From Umbilicaria muhlenbergii (lineage: Eukaryota; Ascomycota; Lecanoromycetes; Umbilicariales; Umbilicariaceae): DNA of 64,000 nt. The number at the start of each line of letters is the position of its first letter. The first letter of the stretch is position 1. The translations under genes were made by a program, and so were the position numbers. The notes beneath the pieces are model-generated. The model had not been told where the DNA came from, searched no databases, and saw only the letters and a list, made by a program, of their open reading frames with translations. The stretch is from the NCBI GenBank assembly GCA_000611775.1, contig KK106985.1, positions 2,332,527 to 2,396,526 on the forward strand, in the 5' to 3' direction. This document shows, piece after piece, positions 1 to 10,128 of this stretch.

Positions 1-299
1 AATGCAGGAAATATGCATTAAGGATTATAATCTTATCAGAAAATCATTATATTAAGCAGAGAATACTCACTTCATATCTGTCAGAGTCATAAATAAGTCA
101 AGACATACTTATAAACTTTAAATTTCTAGACTGAAATTAAAATACATCAGGGAAAAAACACCCTACATAATTAATTAAAATACTAAACAGTATATCTACA
201 TTAATACCATCAAGACAAGTGGAAAAGCCTATTACAGCTCAAAAACCATGACTATAAAGTAATACACAGATTGCAGATATTCAAGTTTTAACAGAAACA

Positions 300-1253
300 A
301 AAAAAATTATAATCAAAAAACACTTTGCTCAAGTAAAGCAATTGATTGCATGCAAAACATCAGTCTTTTACACTGATGAGTCAAAAATCAGTGTAAAGAC
401 AACACAAAGTACAAAAGACCATGTAGGAGCTAGAATTTACTATATAAAAAATAATTATATAAGTACAAAAAGCTACTTTCTAGGTCAATACATGAAAGTA
501 CTAGATGCAGAGCTTTATACTATAATGCAGGCTACAAAACAAGCAATATAAAGACAGTTTTTAAGAAAAAACATCTGAATATTTACAGATAGTCAAACTG
601 CAATACAAAAATTGCAAAAATTTACAAATACAGAAATTTTACAACAAATTCAATTAAACCTGCAGGAATTATGACAAAGTTAAAAGTTAATTCATATACA
701 CTGAATTCCTAGCCACAGTCAAATACCAGGGAATGAATTAACAGACAAAGCAGTCAAACAAGGAGCTTTAAACTCAGAAAATGCAGTTATTAATGCAGAC
801 TCAAGGCATATTTCTTTATCTTATATCAAAAAAGATATTGAGGAAGTTGTCAAAGAGGAATGATTAATAAAATGGCAAAATGCAAATCAAGGTCAATAAT
901 ACAAGATATATGCTACAAGGTCTGACCTAATTATAAAGTCAAAAGAATTGTACAAATGTGAAAGGTTAACCTTTACAACATTTACACAATTAAAACTAAA
1001 ACACAGCTATTTTAAATTATATCTTTACAGATTACCTACATATGAAAACAATCAATGTTTTCAGTGTAAGGTAAAACAGTCATCAGAGCATTTACTGTTA
1101 AATTGCAAGCAATATAAACAAGAGCAGCAGGAGTTAAAACAGGAAATGCAAAAAGCAGAATTTACACAACTAACATTACAGTCATTACTTTGTACAAAGG
1201 AAGAGATTAAAAATACTTTAATATTTTTAAAACACATAAAAATAGCTACATGA
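300..1253 (+). mobile_element. Degenerate 3' end of a LINE (non-LTR) retrotransposon
   Basis: Very AT-rich DNA with broken but readable plus-strand frames. The pieces give an RNase H-like series: TDESK near 375, DAELYT near 505, FTDSQTAI near 580 and GNELTDKA near 735. These match the acidic catalytic positions of an RNase H1 fold. A Cys-rich tail follows (CFQCK, then SEHLLLNC, 1055-1110), as at the C-terminus of Tad/I-type fungal LINEs. The frame is closed by several stops of the kind C:G to T:A change would create, so the copy is dead and RIP is the likely cause. The reverse transcriptase and endonuclease parts would lie left of the window. The Tad/I clade is inferred from domain order only. 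Confidence 0.65.
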
Positions 1254-1539
1254 AAGTGACTTTTAGGGGGGGTTGAGGATGAAAATCAGGAAGTAAGGTG
1301 AGGAGATATTAAAAGAAATATTTAAAAATGTGCAATTTTGACACCAATAACAGTCACAAAAGAAATTGACAAAACAAGCTGACTTGAGGTAATAAATACC
1401 TCACATATATAAACTACACAGTGTCATAGTCTTAGACTGCATACACTTAATGAAGAAATAATAAAAATCTAGAAATTATTGAGCATTAATTTCAATTATA
1501 CAATATCACAATTGAGAAGAATGACATCACTACTGAGGA

Positions 1540-2665
1540 TATTTACAACATGAATGAAAAGAGGATAATGCATGAAGTTATAACATCTTCAAAGATCATT
1601 ATACCCTGTATAATGAAGACTGAAAATGTTCAACAGTTAAGAAATAAAGAATAAACATCTTTAATGAAGTGTATATCTACACAGAGTCAGTATCTTTCAT
1701 TAATGATTATCTTTAAAAGGAAAAGACTCTTGAAGGAGTGTATTAAAGAGGATATAATTAAAAACACTGTGATAACTTTTTCAGAGAAGAGTTGAACAGA
1801 TAATGAGCTTAAATTGAAGTGATTAATAAAGATTTCACAAGCAGTTGAAAAATGACTTCTTGTTTTGAATGATCATGAGTCTCATTGCACAAGTCAATTC
1901 ATTAACTTTTGTTATGAGAAAAGCATTATTTTGTTATGTTTACCTCCTCATTCTACACATTTACTACAGCCTCTCAATATATCTCTTTTTAAACCACTGA
2001 TGAAGGTTTATAAGAAGTTAGTTGAGAATAACAGTTATTCTGAAGGCTGTTATTTCATTGACAAGCAGAACTTCTTGAAGCATTACTTGTAAATCAGTTC
2101 AGAGATTATTACACAAGATAATATTACCTCTTCTTAAGCTGCTGCAAGATTATATTCTTTTAATCCTGCAGCAGTTATAATTAAGCTTCCTCTTTCCTTT
2201 AAAACTCCTTCAGAACTGATAATTACAGATTTTACAGAATGATCTATCAGCCTCATTTTTACACTTATCAATTCTACTGAAATTGATGAGGTTGTAGATC
2301 AGATTTTGAATGAAACTTCACATGTTAAACAACATGTTATGCAGCTCAGTAAAGCTGCTACTAAAGCAATTGCAGATCATATCATACTGAAACATCAAAA
2401 CAAAGCCCTCACAGAGGTCAATCAGCGGAAGCGGCAGACTCAATCTAAGAAGGCATATACAGGGCTAGAAAGGATATTGGTGAAGGAGAAGGCAGAGAAG
2501 CTACAGGAGGCTGAAGAGAAGAAGAAGCAGAATCAGTTAACTAATCAACAAGTCAAGAAGGACTTAGCACAGCAGAGGAAGGTGTTGAAGAAGATAAAGC
2601 AGCTGAAGACACAGGCCAGGAAGTCAAAACGGCTGCAGGATAAGAAGGAGAATGTCACGGGTTAG
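1540..2665 (+). mobile_element. RIP-decayed pogo/Fot1-like transposase relic
   Basis: Plus-strand remnants of a Tc1/mariner-superfamily (pogo/Fot1) DDE transposase. A piece near 1545 reads YNMNEKRI where family members have YNMDEKGF. At 1865 the second catalytic block reads LNDHESH instead of LDGHGSH. The third block reads LQPLNISLF instead of LQPLDVxxF, after an intact LPPHSTHLL. All three catalytic Asp positions are therefore Asn, each explained by one G to A change. The C-terminal part (2306-2665) is a Lys/Glu/Gln-rich coiled coil, less AT-biased and open for 119 codons. Base composition changes sharply near 2400 and again at 2665. I found no terminal inverted repeats for this copy. Confidence 0.7.
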
Positions 2666-3224
2666 TGGCAATCTGGGACTCGCGTAGGGCATGCGCCCTA
2701 CAAGCGGCTTGGCAGCGTTGGCGAGCCACATGAAAACTCTGCACTGCTCGATCCCACCTCCATTCCTTAGTTATTAGTTCTATATAGTTAGGACCATATA
2801 ATCTCTACACATCTATATCTCACGCTGCCACGAACCTTGACTATACTTCCCTTTCTAGTAAGGGACGCTATAGTCTTACAGAGAAGCAGACAGCAAAGGC
2901 TGCAGTTGTTGCAGTAAAAGCAGCCTTGGAGGTTTTAAAATCTATAGATTCTACAGCTCTACAATAGACTACAATGTAGAGCTTCAAAATGGTCTACTTA
3001 GACTGAAATCTACTGCTCAATTGATGAAATTCTGATTTTCTATCAATGTTTATGTGTATTTGTGTTTTCCTACAAGGGGGGGGGGGGGGGGGGGGGGGGT
3101 GGGGCGTTGCCTATCCTGCGGCGTTGCTGGGTACATTACGTTAGTCTAGCGATCTCGCTTCGGTTTCTGCCACATCAGCCAATTACAATAGCCCTCATTA
3201 TCTGTCTGTCGCCCTTTATTCATC
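2666..3224. other. Transition zone between transposon relics and KP4-like gene
   Basis: GC content rises abruptly after 2665. No coding frame is recognisable. A short inverted repeat (GCTCTACA / TGTAGAGC) lies around 2957-2985. The stretch ends in the G tract listed separately and the presumed promoter of the gene at 3225. Confidence 0.5.
3076..3099. repeat. Homopolymer tract of 24 G
   Basis: Twenty-four consecutive G residues, followed by T and four more G. The exact length is unlikely to be reliable because polymerase slippage and sequencing both fail on such tracts. It lies 126 bp upstream of the KP4-like start codon. Confidence 0.9.
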
Positions 3225-3677
3225 ATGAAATTCAGTCTCTGTACGTTCTTCTTCATCCTGATAATTGTGGCCACTGGTGTAAATACCTTGGGCATCAATT
3301 GTCAGGGCAGCAAGCCCAACTGTTGGAGCCAAACCGGCTTTGATGACACTCTTGAACACTTCCTCTACCTCACCGAACCAGGCCGTTCTCTGCGCGATGC
3401 GGACTCGTATGCGCCGGGGTCTCACATCATTTGCCGTCCAGGGGGCGCTGTACCAGTCGGTGGAATCTGTGCCTTTACTCAGGGAAGGAATCTTTCGCCG
3501 ACAGGTATCAACGGAAGCATGATCAGACTGAAGCTGAATGAATTGGTGGATCATGGGTGTCGAACTTGTGGGAGCGTGCCGCTGTCAGAAGACAATAATC
3601 CTGTCGAGGCTGGAATTCTGACAGTAAATTATGTCTTACATGGCCCGATCTGCAACGGCCTGTGTCATTACGGGTAA
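3225..3677 (+). CDS. KP4-like secreted cysteine-rich protein
   Basis: A single-exon 150-residue protein. Residues 1-22 form a clear signal peptide (short basic start, then FFFILIIVATG). The mature part begins with LGINCQGS, the hallmark start of the KP4 killer-toxin family, and later has GGICAFTQ. Eight Cys are present in the mature chain, compared with ten in classical virus-encoded KP4, so four disulfides are possible. KP4 proteins are small secreted calcium-channel-blocking antifungal toxins. Chromosomal KP4-like genes are widespread in ascomycetes and some affect competing fungi or plant hosts. Activity cannot be inferred here. The frame is intact although it lies directly beside dead transposons. 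No intron is needed. Confidence 0.82.
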   Translation: MKFSLCTFFFILIIVATGVNTLGINCQGSKPNCWSQTGFDDTLEHFLYLTEPGRSLRDADSYAPGSHIICRPGGAVPVGGICAFTQGRNLSPTGINGSMIRLKLNELVDHGCRTCGSVPLSEDNNPVEAGILTVNYVLHGPICNGLCHYG

Positions 3678-4315
3678 TGGTGGAGCGCACTTACCAACTA
3701 AGATCCGGACTCGTCTGCCAAGTGGCTCATCGAACAAGGCCGTCAGCGCCTCCTGTCAAGCTAGAGCACCGATTCGGTGGAGAAAGTCCTGCAGGATGAT
3801 GCTGCCAACCTTGAACTGAACATCTCAACCGACATACAGTGTCCTTGAACGCGGTAAATCGAAAGTCTATATCAGAATGGAGTGCTGGAGCATTAGAATC
3901 CTGGCAGCATGCGTTCATACGAAAGCTTCCCAAGGGTGGCACCGAGCTAGCGTGTGTACAAGGTGACATGCAGCAGAATAGCCTCAGCTATTGATTCTGA
4001 CACTAATATGAATTGGCCAGCTGGTTGTCTACCTTACTTTTACCTCTGTCTCTTTCCCCTCAATCACGTGGAACTGAGACCCGCGCAGGTCACGGCAAGC
4101 CGGCATCTGATCATCGCCCTCAGCCCTGTTTGACATCATCATCATCATCATCGACCGCCTGCATGGCTGCTAAGGCCGATACAAGCGGCATGTAAGTGTA
4201 AAATGTAGCTTCGGGCCCTAGGCCGCGTTGTCCTCAAGCTTCCCTGGAGATTCTGCTGTGAACATCGACATGTGGCACTCCTGACGACACGTCGAACAAC
4301 GAGCAATTGATCACA
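3678..4315. other. Intergenic, no gene recognised
   Basis: Only short frames on both strands with no recognisable motif. Around 4136-4152 there is a short CAT trinucleotide run. The right end must contain the promoter of the reductase gene starting at 4316. Confidence 0.5.
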
Positions 4316-5320
4316 ATGGCTTCCCAGAGCAAAACTGCTGTCAATGTCGTCTTCGGCGCCATGACGATCGGCAACGGCGATGAACAATCCCGCGTGAGCG
4401 ATCTCGATGAAGCAAAGCAGATCCTTGACATTTTCCAATCGCACGGGCACAACGAGGTTGATACCGCGCGCTTCTATGGCGGCGGCACCTCGGAAGAATA
4501 TCTGGGGAAGCTGCAATGGCGGGACCGCGGCATGGTCATGGACACCAAGTACTACCCGACCGTCGGCCGAGGCATGGACAAAGATCAATGGACTCACAAG
4601 TCTGAACATCTCCGCGAGAACCTTGTGCGCTCTCTCCGAGCCCTCAACGCCCGGAAGGTCGATATGTGGTATCTGCATGGTCCGGATCGCACGACTCCGT
4701 ACATTGATACGCTGCGCGAGGTCAACAAGCTCCACGAGGAAGGACTGTTTGACCGTTTCGGCATCTCAAACTACATGGCGTGGGAAGTGGCCCAGATCTG
4801 CGAGATCTGCGATGCCCACGGTTGGATCAAGCCATGCGTATATCAGGGCATATACAACGCGATTCACCGCTCCGTCGAACCGGAGTTGTTCCCTTGCCTG
4901 CGGCACTACGGTATGGGATTCTACGCCTACAACCCTCTCGGCGGAGGCTTTTTCGCCGGCCAATTGAAAAAGGAAGGAGAGGTGGAAAAGGGCTCGCGGT
5001 TTGATCCGGAAAAGTGGCAAGGGAAGATGTATCGCGCACGCTATTGGAACGACGCGTATTTTGGGGCCTTGGACATCGTCAGGCCGGTCGCGGAGAAGCA
5101 TGGGCTGACTTTGGCGGAGGTCGCTCTGCGCTGGATGACGCACCATTCGCAGCTGGGGAGAAAATATCCAGACGCCATCTTAATCGGTGCGAGTAGCACT
5201 AAGCATATCGATCAGAATCTTGTGGACTTGGAGAAGGGAGAGCTGCCGGAAGATGTACTGAAAGCACTGGATGAAGCGTGGGAGAGGGTGAAGCCGCTTA
5301 CTGGGAAGTACTGGCATTGA
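4316..5320 (+). CDS. Aldo/keto reductase, AKR7 (aflatoxin aldehyde reductase) type
   Basis: An intronless 334-residue NADPH-dependent aldo/keto reductase, normal length for the AKR7 group, which reduces dialdehydes and other reactive carbonyls in the cytosol. The start is the ATG at 4316 (MASQSKTAVNVVFGAMTIG); the frame also runs a few codons upstream without another ATG. The catalytic tetrad is visible: Asp and Tyr in EVDTARFYGGG (residues 46-56), Lys in VMDTKYY and His in MWYLHGPDR. The C-terminal nucleotide-binding motif is the ILIGASS region with the following HIDQNL. No secondary-metabolite cluster is visible around it, so a general detoxifying role is the safest reading. The physiological substrate is unknown. 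Confidence 0.9.
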   Translation: MASQSKTAVNVVFGAMTIGNGDEQSRVSDLDEAKQILDIFQSHGHNEVDTARFYGGGTSEEYLGKLQWRDRGMVMDTKYYPTVGRGMDKDQWTHKSEHLRENLVRSLRALNARKVDMWYLHGPDRTTPYIDTLREVNKLHEEGLFDRFGISNYMAWEVAQICEICDAHGWIKPCVYQGIYNAIHRSVEPELFPCLRHYGMGFYAYNPLGGGFFAGQLKKEGEVEKGSRFDPEKWQGKMYRARYWNDAYFGALDIVRPVAEKHGLTLAEVALRWMTHHSQLGRKYPDAILIGASSTKHIDQNLVDLEKGELPEDVLKALDEAWERVKPLTGKYWH

Positions 5321-5757
5321 AAGCGAGATGGCAGGATAGTGGGCTGCGCGCGTTGTTAAGCAATCTATACATGATATAGACGGTAGATATTTGCTCTGCC
5401 CTGCTCGGACGCTCTACTCGTGCTGCCCGCATCTGTTTTTGCGCCTGGCGTGTGGATTGAATGTACTCCGTACTCGTACCTTAGCGTGACCGGCAGGGCT
5501 GACCAAGGGCCATGCACCGGCTCGACCTGTCGGTTCTCAGGCACCTCGGCTCCTCACCGCTGCTGTGGGGAGAAACCTCCTGGCTGCTTGCCCTTGTCCT
5601 CGTGGACCATATCGCGTCTTTGTACCCTTTTTCTCATCTCAATGATAGAAAGCATCTGTTGCCATTAGACCCCCATCTCTCTCTCTACCCTCCCTCTGCC
5701 ATCACCTCAACCCCTCGCAGCACCTCCACTCGCGCACCCGTCGCTATCCTCGTCGGC
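5321..5757. other. Intergenic, probable cytochrome b5 promoter and leader
   Basis: Tandem spacer between two plus-strand genes. The last 150 bp are pyrimidine-rich (TCTCTCTCTACCC near 5675), as is usual upstream of strongly expressed fungal genes. No coding sequence is recognised. Confidence 0.45.
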
Positions 5758-6176
5758 ATGTCGAAATCCATCTCGCCCTCCGAAGTGTCCGCTCACAACA
5801 GCGTGGACACAGGACTCTATATCATCATAGACTCCAATGTCTACGATATGACCGGTTTCGTGGACGAGCACCCCGGGGGCGCGAAGATCCTGAAAAGGGT
5901 TGGCGGCAAAGATGCTAGCAAGCAGTTCTGGAAGGTGAGTTCCTTCCCCCCGCGGTCGGTGCAGGAAGACGTGTCGCAAAGTGTGGGATGTTCGAACTAC
6001 CGATTTCGCGTCAGTGAGTGCGGACCGGGCGTTGGCATCGCGCGTCGCAAGAGCGCAGTGGATGGAGAAGCAAGAAGCTGATGTTGGCCGGCATATAGTA
6101 TCACAACGAGGGGGTCCTGAAGAAGTACGAGGGGCGGCTGAAGATCGGACATGTGGAGGAGAAGGCCAAGCTATAG
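5758..6176 (+). CDS. Small soluble cytochrome b5-domain protein
   Basis: Two exons, 5758-5934 and 6099-6176, encode 84 residues. The 164-nt intron has donor GTGAGT and acceptor CATATAG. The protein is a bare cytochrome b5 heme domain: DEHPGGAKIL supplies the first axial His, and the second His lies in FWKYHNEG, which is created by the splice junction. There is no membrane anchor or signal peptide, so it is probably a cytosolic or weakly bound electron carrier. Such 80-90 residue single-domain forms are common in ascomycetes. The gene converges on the HDEL chaperone gene, with about 200 bp between the stop codons. Confidence 0.88.
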
Positions 6177-6377
6177 AGGATGAAGTCAGATGTGACGGGA
6201 TGGCGATGACCCTATCCCAACTACTGGGTACGTCGTCGGCTTTTGGTGGCTCTTGGTTGCACGGATCGTGGCGCAGCTTGTACATACAGCAGCGGTACGG
6301 TCTCAACCCAGGCGACTGTGGCAGGTATTGTCTATATTATATGGGATCGATCGATGCGCCAAAGTCTATAGGATGTC

Positions 6378-7671
6378 TTACAGTTCGTCATGCCCCACGG
6401 GCACCGGCCGGCCGCTGTCTCTACCCAGATCTACTCCGCTCTTCTTCCGCCATTTTTCCCACAGCGCCCAAAACTCCTTCTCCATGCTCTTGTCCATCTG
6501 ATCCGGGATTACCACCGTGTATTCCACATGCAGCGAACCATACTCGTCGCCGTCGTGGTCATGCTCCTTCAACCAAACCGGCATTCCTTCGCCCTTGAGT
6601 ACCTCGACCGCATTTGGCTGGACTGTCTCCCCCCTTTGTCTCGACAGCCTAACAACATGCCCATCGAGATGGGTAAGGTTTCGGGACCAGTCACCTAGCC
6701 AAGCCTCCCGCAAGCTGAGCGCCTCCTTCCAGAACATGTCCTGCCCTTTCCTCCTGAAGAAGGCCCCATCTACCCTCTCTTCGTCGGCCGAGCCTACTTC
6801 TGGTTCCTTCTCCAACAAATTGACCACGAGGTCGCCCGCCACCCAGTCCGGACTCTCGTCCGCCTCGTTCTCATATGTGACCTTTGCCCCTTTAGGCATA
6901 CCCTTCTCCACATGTAGTGTATGCGTTGAAACCTTGCGGACGACCCTGGTTCCGCTACAGACCTTGCAAGGTTTCTTGATCGTCTGTCCTTTGCCCCCAC
7001 ACTTATCACACTGCATCTGCATTTGCTGGAAAATCCCAGGGGCCAGCATGTGCTTCTGCACGACCATTCCGCGGCCCCCACATTGCGAACATGTGTCAAC
7101 TTCTCCGTCGGCGCTTCCGCTCCCCTCACACTCTTCACATATTTGTTGCTTCTCGACAGAGAATTCGTGCTGGTGACCGTTGTAGAAGTCTCTCAGCGGG
7201 ATGTGTACGCGCACTTCCATGTCGGGCCCTCTGCGTTGACCCCCTCCATGCCCGAAATGCCCACCACCCCCGAAGAAACGCGAGAAGAGATCAAAGGGGT
7301 CATGATGGCGAGCAGATCCACCTTGCTTGTGCTGATTGAGTCCATCGTGGCCATATTGATCGTAGATGCGGCGGGTCTCAGCGTTCGAGAGGGCGTCGTA
7401 GGCTTCGGCGATATCGACGAACCTCTGATGTGCAGTGTCGTCTCCACTATGGAACAACGCGTAAGCTTGCTGCAATCAGATTGCCTGTCGTGTTAGGTGG
7501 CGGTACTTACGGATTCTTATCCGGGTGGTACTTCTTGCTCAGCGTCCGATAAGCACGTTTGATGTCCCGCTCTGAGGCAGACTTATCGATGTCCAGGAGC
7601 TTGTAATAGTCTTCGGCACAGAAGATCAGGGGTAGCAAGCAGAAAAGCAGCAGTGCAGAGTAGAGCAGCAT
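6378..7671 (-). CDS. scj1: ER-lumen Hsp40 co-chaperone, Scj1-like
   Basis: Two exons on the minus strand, 7671-7511 and 7446-6378, with a 64-nt intron (GTAAGT to ATAG), encode 409 residues. Residues 1-19 form a signal peptide ([19 protein letters not shown]). A J domain follows with the HPD motif ([10 protein letters not shown], where the last residues span the junction). Then come a Gly/Phe-rich linker ([13 protein letters not shown]), a DnaJ zinc-binding region with CxxCxGxG-type repeats, and the C-terminal substrate-binding domains. The chain ends in HDEL, the ER-retrieval signal. It should stimulate BiP/Kar2 in folding and ER-associated degradation. All functional motifs are present. Confidence 0.95.
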
Positions 7672-9017
7672 GCTTGCGCCGGGCCCTTGGGACAGCTGCC
7701 CAACTTGTGGAAACTGCTTGTTCGATACCTTTGTAAGGATGGTGTAGGAAACAACAAGTCCTATTGAGCTTATCGCACTACGCCATCGAGTGACTATATC
7801 GGTAGTAATGGCAGAACAGCCTGAGCTAGTTGCTAAGGAAGCGGAAGTTTGGTCAGAGGAAGATGATATTTGAAGCTACGGTGGCCCTTCCCGAGGAGCT
7901 CGGACGTCTAGGGGCGTCCGACTTTCAGCCTTGCAGCAAGGAAGGTGCAGCCGCATGCTGCACGCCTGAAGCTCGGACACCCTAAGGTACCTGGGTATCC
8001 TTACCTTCCATTGCGTACCGCGGTTTAGGAGCTCAATCATCTGCGGTCACTGGGTACTGGGCATCGCATTGTTTCCATGAACGAGTGCGTACATTGAACA
8101 TCTATCCTAGACCGATCCGTTACGCTGTCATCCGCGCGAGCCGTGTGCCCGCCCTCTTGTGCCTTACCGTACTCCAGTGAACGGCCATCGCCCTTGACTT
8201 TGCTGCCAGTGCCCAACGTTTACCGTACTCCTGCTGCGTTCTCCAACCTGCTCTCCTCCATTCTGTGGTTCTGTTGGCTTGGGAAACTGCTCTTCAACAC
8301 CTCCTGCTGCTTTCGCATTCGGAGGGCTGCGCCTCTCAGGTCTTGGAATGGCTGTCTTTTTGTGATGCCTAGTCCGACGCCCGAAGGGTCCAGAATGGGA
8401 GCTGCATGTCTTCCTCCCGCTTCTACCCATTGGGATCTTTATTCCTGCCTCGTTGGTGCTCCTACTCCTCCCAGTATCTCTTGCCACGAAGTCTTCCGGC
8501 ACGAACGCTCCCATTCCTCTTTTGTGCAATGGCCTTGTGTTATCCCAGCGGTTCCACTGCTCAACCTCTCCTGCTCGGGATCCTCGGCCATTGTTGCGGA
8601 CATCCTGAGCACGGCGCCGAAGAGGCCGCGCTCGTTCCGCAGGGCAACGGGAAAAGAAAAGGTAGGCCACAGCGTCCCAGAACCCCATTGGTATGCCTGT
8701 TGGCGTTGAAACAATGTAGGTGAGACCTTTTGTCGCTCTAATTAGAAGGTAATAATCCAAAATCAGGAGTTAACTCAGCATTTCCAGCGGCCAGAGTCCA
8801 CGTCATATACACCAGAGAAGGGTGTCATAAATGCTGCCCATGAGTCATTCTCAAGCCCCGCTGTTTCGATTCACAAGTCAAGTAATACATTCACTCCGCA
8901 CGCAATTCTTAGCAGATTGAACACATGTCTTTTGTTATGCAGTCTCGGCATTGCGTATGTTGTCTAGGAGAGATCCCAAGCATGTAGAGCCCAGTAGCAC
9001 CATAAAAGAAAGATATT
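7672..9017. other. Long spacer with unassigned overlapping open frames
   Basis: Between the Scj1 start and the eL42 pseudogene. Frames of 188 codons (plus, 8143-8709) and 198 codons (minus, 8164-8760) overlap each other. Neither shows a domain, signal peptide or exon pattern I recognise, and the plus-strand one is Ser/Pro/Leu-rich as expected for chance frames in CT-rich DNA. A small hairpin (TCGGACG / CGTCCGA) lies near 7897-7919, and a related GCTCGGAC motif recurs near 7972. Confidence 0.4.
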
Positions 9018-9455
9018 CTAGGACATCAAAGCAGCACCCTTCGTCTTCTTATCACCGCTGTAGGAGATGGTTAGTAACGCTCTAGGAGAAACAACGAAGG
9101 ATAGGAGTTTAGAGCGTAGCCAAGCTCGAAATGTTTGCATGCTTTAGTGCCAGCTGTGCCTTTGTTTTGAAATTCGTGAACTCCAGCCTTAACACGACCT
9201 TCTTTGTGACCTTGGCCTTCTTGTGGAAAACAGGCTTTGTCTGACCACCGTAACCCGATTGTTTGCGGTCTTATCGGCGTTTACCTTGTGCGAAGAGGGA
9301 GGCTTAACACACGGAAAGAGGTCAACTGACGTTCAATATGTGGGTGAATTGGGACGGATGACTGACCTTGCCGCGTTTGTACTGCGTGACCTTGTGTTAG
9401 GTGCGCTTCTTGCAGTCCTTGACTTTGCAGTAGGTGCGGCGGGTCTTTAGAACGT
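9018..9455 (-). pseudogene. Pseudogene of 60S ribosomal protein eL42 (L44)
   Basis: Minus-strand DNA still reads as eL42 in order: KTRRTYC, DCKK, HKVTQYK, then [47 protein letters not shown] and GDKKTKGAA. The lesions are many. Two in-frame stops occur (after KKRT and after GKRR). One base is lost at the acceptor before SLFAQ and another before CKHFEL. The donor of the last intron is damaged. Both Cys of the second zinc pair are Phe. No adjacent start codon remains. Intron remnants are kept at two sites, so this is a decayed genomic copy and not a processed retrocopy. An ATG directly followed by GTAAGT at 9852 could be the old first exon. A working copy must exist elsewhere because the protein is essential. 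Confidence 0.87.
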
Positions 9456-9964
9456 TGATCTATTGCCATAATCCATCAGTATAGATCCCACAACATGTGC
9501 GACAGTCGCAAATATCCAATTCTCGTCCTCTAAAAGCCGTGCGAATTCGGAGGTCTTCTTCATGGCTTCTAGTCTGTGGTCCGGCGTTACTTCGATATGA
9601 GCCTCTTTGGAACCGCTCCGGAGAGGGTAGCGTGTGCGTATACTGGGGCGCAAGGCACCACCGTTCTTTGAACGCCTGAGGAATTTTGCGGTACCAATAA
9701 TCGCACTTCCGTCTCAGGTTCCATCGTTCAGCGCGGAGTGGTCTTTTCGCAACTGTAGATGTTGTAGTAGGCATTTCGCCTTCGCTCCAGTGGGTCGGGG
9801 TCATTTCGTAGGCCGACACCAACAAGAGATACCTAAGTAAAAGACTTACCATCTTGACTGATGGTCAAGGCTCTCGGCGAACTTAATGGCGTTGTTGTCG
9901 GTTGATCAAAACAGTGTGTCTTCGATGATGAGGTCCACGAATTGTGGGATTGCTGCCTCGCTTA

Positions 9965-10013
9965 ACGTAGTTCACGACGCTATGCCGCATACGGTGGTAT
10001 GCCGCACTTTTTC
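9965..10013 (+). repeat. Left terminal inverted repeat (49 bp)
   Basis: Begins ACGTAGTTCACGACGC and is the exact reverse complement of 12090-12138. It holds two copies of TATGCCGCA within itself, which could be transposase-binding half sites. Confidence 0.95.
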
Positions 10014-10128
10014 GCATCGATTACCTTATATATTTTTGAACATTGCGCAACAACCACAAGATCAAATTGATTAAATCTAAAGCATGTATTAGATTGGTGC
10101 TATTAGAAACAAATGTGAGCTAGTTAAG

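Noticed and set aside
8143-8760. Overlapping 188- and 198-codon frames on opposite strands
   Set aside because: Low-complexity translations, no motif, no splice logic, mutually overlapping.
9018-9852. A functional eL42 gene with unusual introns
   Set aside because: Two stops, two single-base losses, a damaged donor and loss of two zinc ligands cannot be removed by any splice choice I tried.
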